Below, one piece after another: positions 60,468-64,000 of a stretch of 64,000 nt of DNA. This DNA comes from an uncultured Collinsella sp. (lineage in GTDB: Bacteria > Actinomycetota > Coriobacteriia > Coriobacteriales > Coriobacteriaceae): assembly GCA_900541695.1 (NCBI GenBank), contig UQKL01000001.1, positions 1 through 64,000 on the forward strand, read 5' to 3'. Positions within the stretch are counted from its first letter, which is position 1. Each line of letters starts with the position of its first letter. The notes under the pieces were generated by a model, which was given only the letters and a program-made list of their open reading frames with translations, searched no databases and was not told where the DNA came from. The position numbers and the translations under genes were made by a program.

Positions 60468-61634
60468 TTACTCGGCGTCGGTCTCCTCGTCCTTCTTCTC
60501 GGAAGGCAGCGGGGTAACCTCGATCTCGACGCCCAGAGTCTCAGCAGCAGACTTCATGGACAGGGAGATACGACGACGGTCGAGGTCGATCTCCATGACC
60601 TTGACCTGAACCTTGTCGCCCACATGGGTGACCTGAGAAGGCTGATCGACGTGCTTGTTGGCCATCTCGGAGATGTGCACCAGGCCCTCGATGCCCTCGC
60701 CCAGGTCGACGAAAGCGCCGAACGGGACAAGCTTGGTCACAGTGCCCTCGACGATGGCGCCGACGGGGTACTTCTTGACCAGTGCGCGCCACGGATCCTC
60801 GGTGGTCTGCTTGAGACCCAGGGAGATGCGCTCGCGGTTGAGATCGACGTCGAGAACCTCGACCTCGACCTCCTGGCCGACCTTGACAACCTCGGAAGGA
60901 TGGTTGACGTGGTTCCAGGAGAGCTCGGAGATGTGGATGAGGCCGTCGATACCGCCGAGGTCGACGAAGGCGCCGAAGTCGACGATGGAGGAAACGGTAC
61001 CCTGGAGACGCATGCCAGACTTGAGCTTGGACAGGATCTCGGAGCGCTCGGCCTTACGGGACTCCTCGAGCACGACGCGACGGGAGAGGACGACGTTGTT
61101 GCGGTTGCGGTCCATCTCGATGACGCGGGCCTCGATGCGGGTGCCCATGTAAGAGGTGAGGTCCTTGACGCGACGGAGGTCGACGAGAGAAGCGGGCAGG
61201 AAGCCACGCAGGCCGATGTCGAGGATCAGGCCGCCCTTGACAACCTCGATAACCTCGCCCTCGACGTTCTCGCCGGAGTTGAACTTCTCCTCGATGCGGT
61301 TCCAAGCACGCTCGTACTCGGCACGCTTCTTGGACAGGACCAGACGACCGTCCTTGTCCTCCTTCTGGAGAACCAGAGCCTCGATGGGATCACCGAGTGC
61401 AACGATGTCTGCAGGGTTAGCGTCCTTACGGATGGACAGCTCGCGGACCGGGATAACGCCCTCGGACTTGAATCCGATGTCAACGAGCACCTCGTCATGC
61501 TCGATCTTAACGACAGTGCCGTTAACGAGATCGCCCTCATCAAAGTCGGTAATCGTACCGTCGATGAGGTTGTTCATCTCCTCCTCATTGACATCGTCAA
61601 GAGAGAAAATGGACGAGTTCTGAATCTCACTCAA
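60468..61634 (-). CDS. rpsA: 30S ribosomal protein S1
   Basis: 388 residues with four S1 RNA-binding repeats, the usual number in actinobacteria and Firmicutes (six in E. coli). Repeats begin at about residues 35 (DLVNGTVVKIEHDEVLVDIG), 118 (NVEGEVIEVVKGGLILDIG), 206 (RLQGTVSSIVDFGAFVDLG) and 291 (IVEGTVTKLVPFGAFVDLG). The acidic N-terminus contacts the ribosome. Acidic C-terminal tail. The ATG at 61634 follows GAAAGGGG. Stands alone. Confidence 0.95.
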   Translation of the reverse strand: MSEIQNSSIFSLDDVNEEEMNNLIDGTITDFDEGDLVNGTVVKIEHDEVLVDIGFKSEGVIPVRELSIRKDANPADIVALGDPIEALVLQKEDKDGRLVLSKKRAEYERAWNRIEEKFNSGENVEGEVIEVVKGGLILDIGLRGFLPASLVDLRRVKDLTSYMGTRIEARVIEMDRNRNNVVLSRRVVLEESRKAERSEILSKLKSGMRLQGTVSSIVDFGAFVDLGGIDGLIHISELSWNHVNHPSEVVKVGQEVEVEVLDVDLNRERISLGLKQTTEDPWRALVKKYPVGAIVEGTVTKLVPFGAFVDLGEGIEGLVHISEMANKHVDQPSQVTHVGDKVQVKVMEIDLDRRRISLSMKSAAETLGVEIEVTPLPSEKKDEETDAE

Positions 61635-61765
61635 AGGTGGACCCCTTTCGAACTACGGGGCCCCGATTGCTAGGACCTACAGAAGGGTGCGACAAGCACA
61701 CAACGTTTAGGAACACTCGGGAGCCGACAGATACTAATGTGACGCTTATGCAATCACGTTCGTAT

Positions 61766-61794
61766 AGATTACGGGGAATTTACTTCGATTTCAA
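61766..61794 (-). promoter_or_regulatory. Probable rpsA promoter
   Basis: On the minus strand TTGAAA (61794-61789), a 17-bp spacer and TAATCT (61771-61766), giving a leader of ~125 nt. The -10 is weak. The 314-bp divergent gap 61635-61948 shows no other structure I can support. Confidence 0.4.
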
Positions 61795-61948
61795 GCGCGA
61801 ACTGCGATTTTTTACTCGTATGGAGACTTTTTCGCAATCTTGTGGACGACCGTCTCCATAAATTGACGATAGGCAGTTAGGCATACGGCTTTGGGGTAAA
61901 GTATCCGGAGCAACGATTCTGGAACGATTTATCGAGAAAGGTGCCCGC

Positions 61949-62707
61949 GTGCTCAAAGCAGTCGTTTTCGATATGGACGAGACGCTTCTTAGCATCAACC
62001 TCAACGCGTTCATCCTTCGCTATTTTAAGGATGTCTCGTCGATGCTCGCGGATATCGGACGACGCAGCCGAGGTGGCACGATGGCGCGCCTCGGCACCAT
62101 CCTGGTCGACCTCAACGCCAACCGCCGAAGCGGCACGGACAACCGCACCAATCTTGAGTTTTACCGCACCGAGGTCGAGCGTAGGTGCGGCATCTGCCTC
62201 TCCGATCCCCTCATCTATGAGGCGTTTACCTACTACGACCGCGAAGTGCTTCCGCACAAGAATGACGATGTCATCAACGCCCACGCCATGTCGGGCGCAC
62301 ACGCCGCTCTCCAGGCCGTACAGGATGCAGGGCTGCGCTGCGCGCTCTTTACCAACCCCAGCTTTCCCCAGGGGGCCATCGAGTGCCGCATGGGTTGGGG
62401 CGACCTGGCCGACGCCCCCTTTGAGCTCGTCACGCATATGGGAAACGCCACCCGCTGCAAGCCCGATGCCACCTACTATCTCGAGCAGCTTCAGATGATG
62501 GGACTCGAGCCACACGAGGTCCTTATGGTGGGCAACGATCCCAAGCGCGACTTCCCCAGCCCCGCCTGCGGCATTCAAACCGCCTATGTTGGCCAGGGAA
62601 AACCCGGCCGAGCCACCTGGCACGGAACCATGGAAGACTTCGCCCGCAACTTCAACGCCGTAGTAGAAGCCTTCTACGAACACCAAGTAGCGAACGAACT
62701 GTCGTAG
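61949..62707 (+). CDS. HAD-superfamily hydrolase
   Basis: 252-residue cytosolic phosphatase-type protein. Motif I VVFDMDETLLS holds the nucleophile and acid aspartates. Motif II Thr/Ser is around CALFTNPSFP. The motif III Lys lies before PDATYYLEQL, and motif IV is VGNDPKRDFPSPACG. The helical cap between motifs I and II suggests subfamily I (phosphoglycolate phosphatase-like). Substrate unknown. It starts at GTG 61949 with AAAGGTG upstream, and diverges from rpsA. Confidence 0.88.
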   Translation: MLKAVVFDMDETLLSINLNAFILRYFKDVSSMLADIGRRSRGGTMARLGTILVDLNANRRSGTDNRTNLEFYRTEVERRCGICLSDPLIYEAFTYYDREVLPHKNDDVINAHAMSGAHAALQAVQDAGLRCALFTNPSFPQGAIECRMGWGDLADAPFELVTHMGNATRCKPDATYYLEQLQMMGLEPHEVLMVGNDPKRDFPSPACGIQTAYVGQGKPGRATWHGTMEDFARNFNAVVEAFYEHQVANELS

Positions 62708-62758
62708 GACCCCTCGCTCCAAACAAAATAGTGCCGCAGGTTGAGCATAAGTCAGCGA

Positions 62759-62856
62759 AAACGCCCCTAAGCGAGCAATGTGCCTTGAAAGAGGAGGGCA
62801 TAGGCCTTCTGGCCATGCCCGACGATTGAAAGGCAGATTGCCGTTTAGGGGCGTTT
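62759..62856. repeat. Structured palindromic element family E, copy 4
   Basis: A 12-bp outer stem AAACGCCCCTAA (62759-62770)/62845-62856, then GCAA/TTGC and TGCCTT/AAGGCA. The conserved strands GAAAGAGGAG and CGACGATTGA surround a hairpin GGGCAT-GGCC/GGCC-ATGCCC. It lies 40 bp past the stop of the 62897 gene. Compared with copy 3, both sides of the outer and inner stems have changed together. Confidence 0.75.
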
Positions 62857-62869
62857 GCAGCGTCGACTG

Positions 62870-62897
62870 GTTACGCGGTTTGGTAAAACCGCGTAAC
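62870..62897 (-). terminator. Hairpin at the stop of the cysteine-desulfidase-like gene
   Basis: 12-bp perfect stem GTTACGCGGTTT/AAACCGCGTAAC starting within the stop codon region; no U-tract follows, so termination is uncertain. Confidence 0.5.
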
Positions 62898-64000
62898 TAA
62901 CAGACTCGAGTCTTGCCGATCATAATGTTGAGGATCTCGACGTCGGTGTCCTTCATGCCCACGCGGCCTACGTAGCCCATGCTGGCGATTGTCTGCTCGA
63001 CGGTATCCTGGATCAGGCCCTCGCCGGCGCGAAAGCCGCGACCCTGCATGGCCATATCGTGACCCAGAATTGCCGCATCGACGGCAGCGGAAATCTTGGC
63101 GGCGCAGCTCGCCTTGGCGCCATCGCACACGATGCCGCCCACGTTACCGAGCGTGTTCGAAACCGTTGCGCCAATCTGCTCGCGCGTGCCACCGCACAGC
63201 CAGGTAATCGCGGCGCCGGCGCCGCACGCGGCGCAAATAGCACCGCAAAACGCCGAGAGCGCACCGATATAGCTCTTGATATGCACGGCAATAAGGTCGG
63301 ACAGCATCACGGCGCGCACCAGGCGCTCGTGGTCGCAACGCAGGTACTCGGCATACTCCATGACGGGCAGTGCGCAGGTAATGCCCTGATTGCCCGAGCC
63401 GCACACAATGGCGACCGGCAGCGCGCAGCCGTTCATGCGGGCGTCAGACCCGGCGGCCGCACGGGCACGGGCACGGCAGGCGACGTCATCGGCACGAGCA
63501 CCCAGCAGCGTACGACCCACCTCGGCGCCCCAAGCGTGCGCAAGGCCCTCGGCACTGATCGCGCCATTCAGCTCAATCTGACGCTCAACGGCAGCGCGGG
63601 CGTCCTCAATGTCGCCGTCCTCAATAAAGTCGATGATGGACTCAATCGACATGGGCGTGTCGGCGTTGTCTGCCGCACGCTCGGCCACGACGCGTTCGGC
63701 GCAGGCGGCGCACTCCCCCGCCGACTTGCCGCACACCGGAATACCGTCGAGCGTATGGCACGTGACGTTGGTGTGGTGGTCGGTAATCTCGACGACCGCG
63801 GTATGGCCCCCGGCCGTCGCAGTCACCTTGATGTAGAGGTTGGGCACACCCTCGACAAGCGACACATCGCAGTAGCCGGCGTCGGCGAGGAGCTCGGCCA
63901 CGCGAGCGCGGTCTTCATCGTTAACGCTCTCGAGCACCTCGAGAGCGCTCTTAGCGTCGCCACCCACGGCACCCAGCACGGCTGCCGCCTCAATACCGTG
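62897..64000 (-). CDS. L-cysteine desulfidase/L-serine dehydratase-like protein, CyuA/UPF0597 family (5' end outside window)
   Basis: About 367 codons are visible and the frame stays open past base 64000, so the N-terminus is missing. The family covers oxygen-sensitive [4Fe-4S] cysteine desulfidases that release H2S, pyruvate and ammonia. Features: VTCHTLDGIPVCGKSAGE, ALPVAIVCGSGNQGITCALPV (core motif), SAFCGAICAACGAGAAITWL and GGIVCDGAKASCAAKI, which carry probable cluster cysteines. Cysteine versus serine as substrate cannot be decided here. It is followed by a hairpin and family E copy 4. Confidence 0.88.
   Translation of the reverse strand, partial: HGIEAAAVLGAVGGDAKSALEVLESVNDEDRARVAELLADAGYCDVSLVEGVPNLYIKVTATAGGHTAVVEITDHHTNVTCHTLDGIPVCGKSAGECAACAERVVAERAADNADTPMSIESIIDFIEDGDIEDARAAVERQIELNGAISAEGLAHAWGAEVGRTLLGARADDVACRARARAAAGSDARMNGCALPVAIVCGSGNQGITCALPVMEYAEYLRCDHERLVRAVMLSDLIAVHIKSYIGALSAFCGAICAACGAGAAITWLCGGTREQIGATVSNTLGNVGGIVCDGAKASCAAKISAAVDAAILGHDMAMQGRGFRAGEGLIQDTVEQTIASMGYVGRVGMKDTDVEILNIMIGKTRVC

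Noticed and set aside
59670..62856. Integron attC sites as explanation of family E
   Set aside because: Size and fold are similar, but the attC core site consensus is not evident, there is no integrase, and the flanking genes are not cassette-like.

Overview
The window reads as chromosome of a high-GC, strictly anaerobic gut actinobacterium of the Coriobacteriia, most likely Collinsella. This is inferred from protein style, gene content (valS, clpX-clpP-tig, NADP-GdhA, selenium and molybdenum genes, LoaP-type NusG paralogue) and the many palindromic intergenic repeats. No 16S gene is present to confirm it. Almost all genes lie on the minus strand.

Layout. 1-2.9 kb: end of an exopolysaccharide locus transcribed leftwards, loaP (NusG paralogue) -> priming sugar transferase -> GT2 glycosyltransferase -> rfbA (cut by the window edge). 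Its promoter sits between two perfect 15-bp inverted repeats, the architecture of a phase-variable invertible promoter. 3-5.4 kb: thrS and a zinc-ribbon membrane protein. 5.8-9.1 kb: three-gene anaerobic glycerol-3-phosphate dehydrogenase-like operon (GlpA-like, FAD/NAD oxidoreductase, DUF1667). 9.1-12.4 kb: repeat-rich spacers, an M24 peptidase and folC. 12.7-19.3 kb: valS, clpX, clpP, tig, tRNA-Leu. 19.5-24.7 kb: two-subunit molybdenum hydroxylase and gdhA.

25-51.5 kb is a selenium/molybdenum/formate region: a DUF3343 protein, mobA, tRNA-Sec (selC), selB, selA, a molybdopterin oxidoreductase, focA and hycI-H-G-F. Next come a truncated hydrogenase large subunit ending at an IS3-family element, tRNA-Gly, tRNA-Pro and brnQ. 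The operon cysteine desulfurase/DUF3343/yedF/selD follows; selD itself carries an in-frame UGA (Sec). Upstream of it are a 2-hydroxyacyl-CoA-dehydratase-type activator and two D-family subunits, then modCBA and mogA-moeA. The modules fit together: mod/moe/mog/mob supply molybdenum cofactor, selABCD plus Se-carrier-like proteins supply selenium, and hyc/focA handle formate and H2. However, the large hydrogenase subunit is broken, and no Sec-containing formate dehydrogenase is visible.

51.6-64 kb: ClC channel, DAG-kinase-like protein, GGQ release-factor-like protein, xpt, MFS exporter, metY-type enzyme, C_GCAxxG protein, YigZ, RNase P RNA, rpsA, a HAD hydrolase and a cysteine-desulfidase-like gene cut by the right edge.

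The most interesting unexplained material is non-coding: the candidate inverton at 2771-2892, and several families of palindromic elements whose arms co-vary between copies. One four-copy family (E) always lies just 3' of a minus-strand transcript. Another (D) flanks valS.
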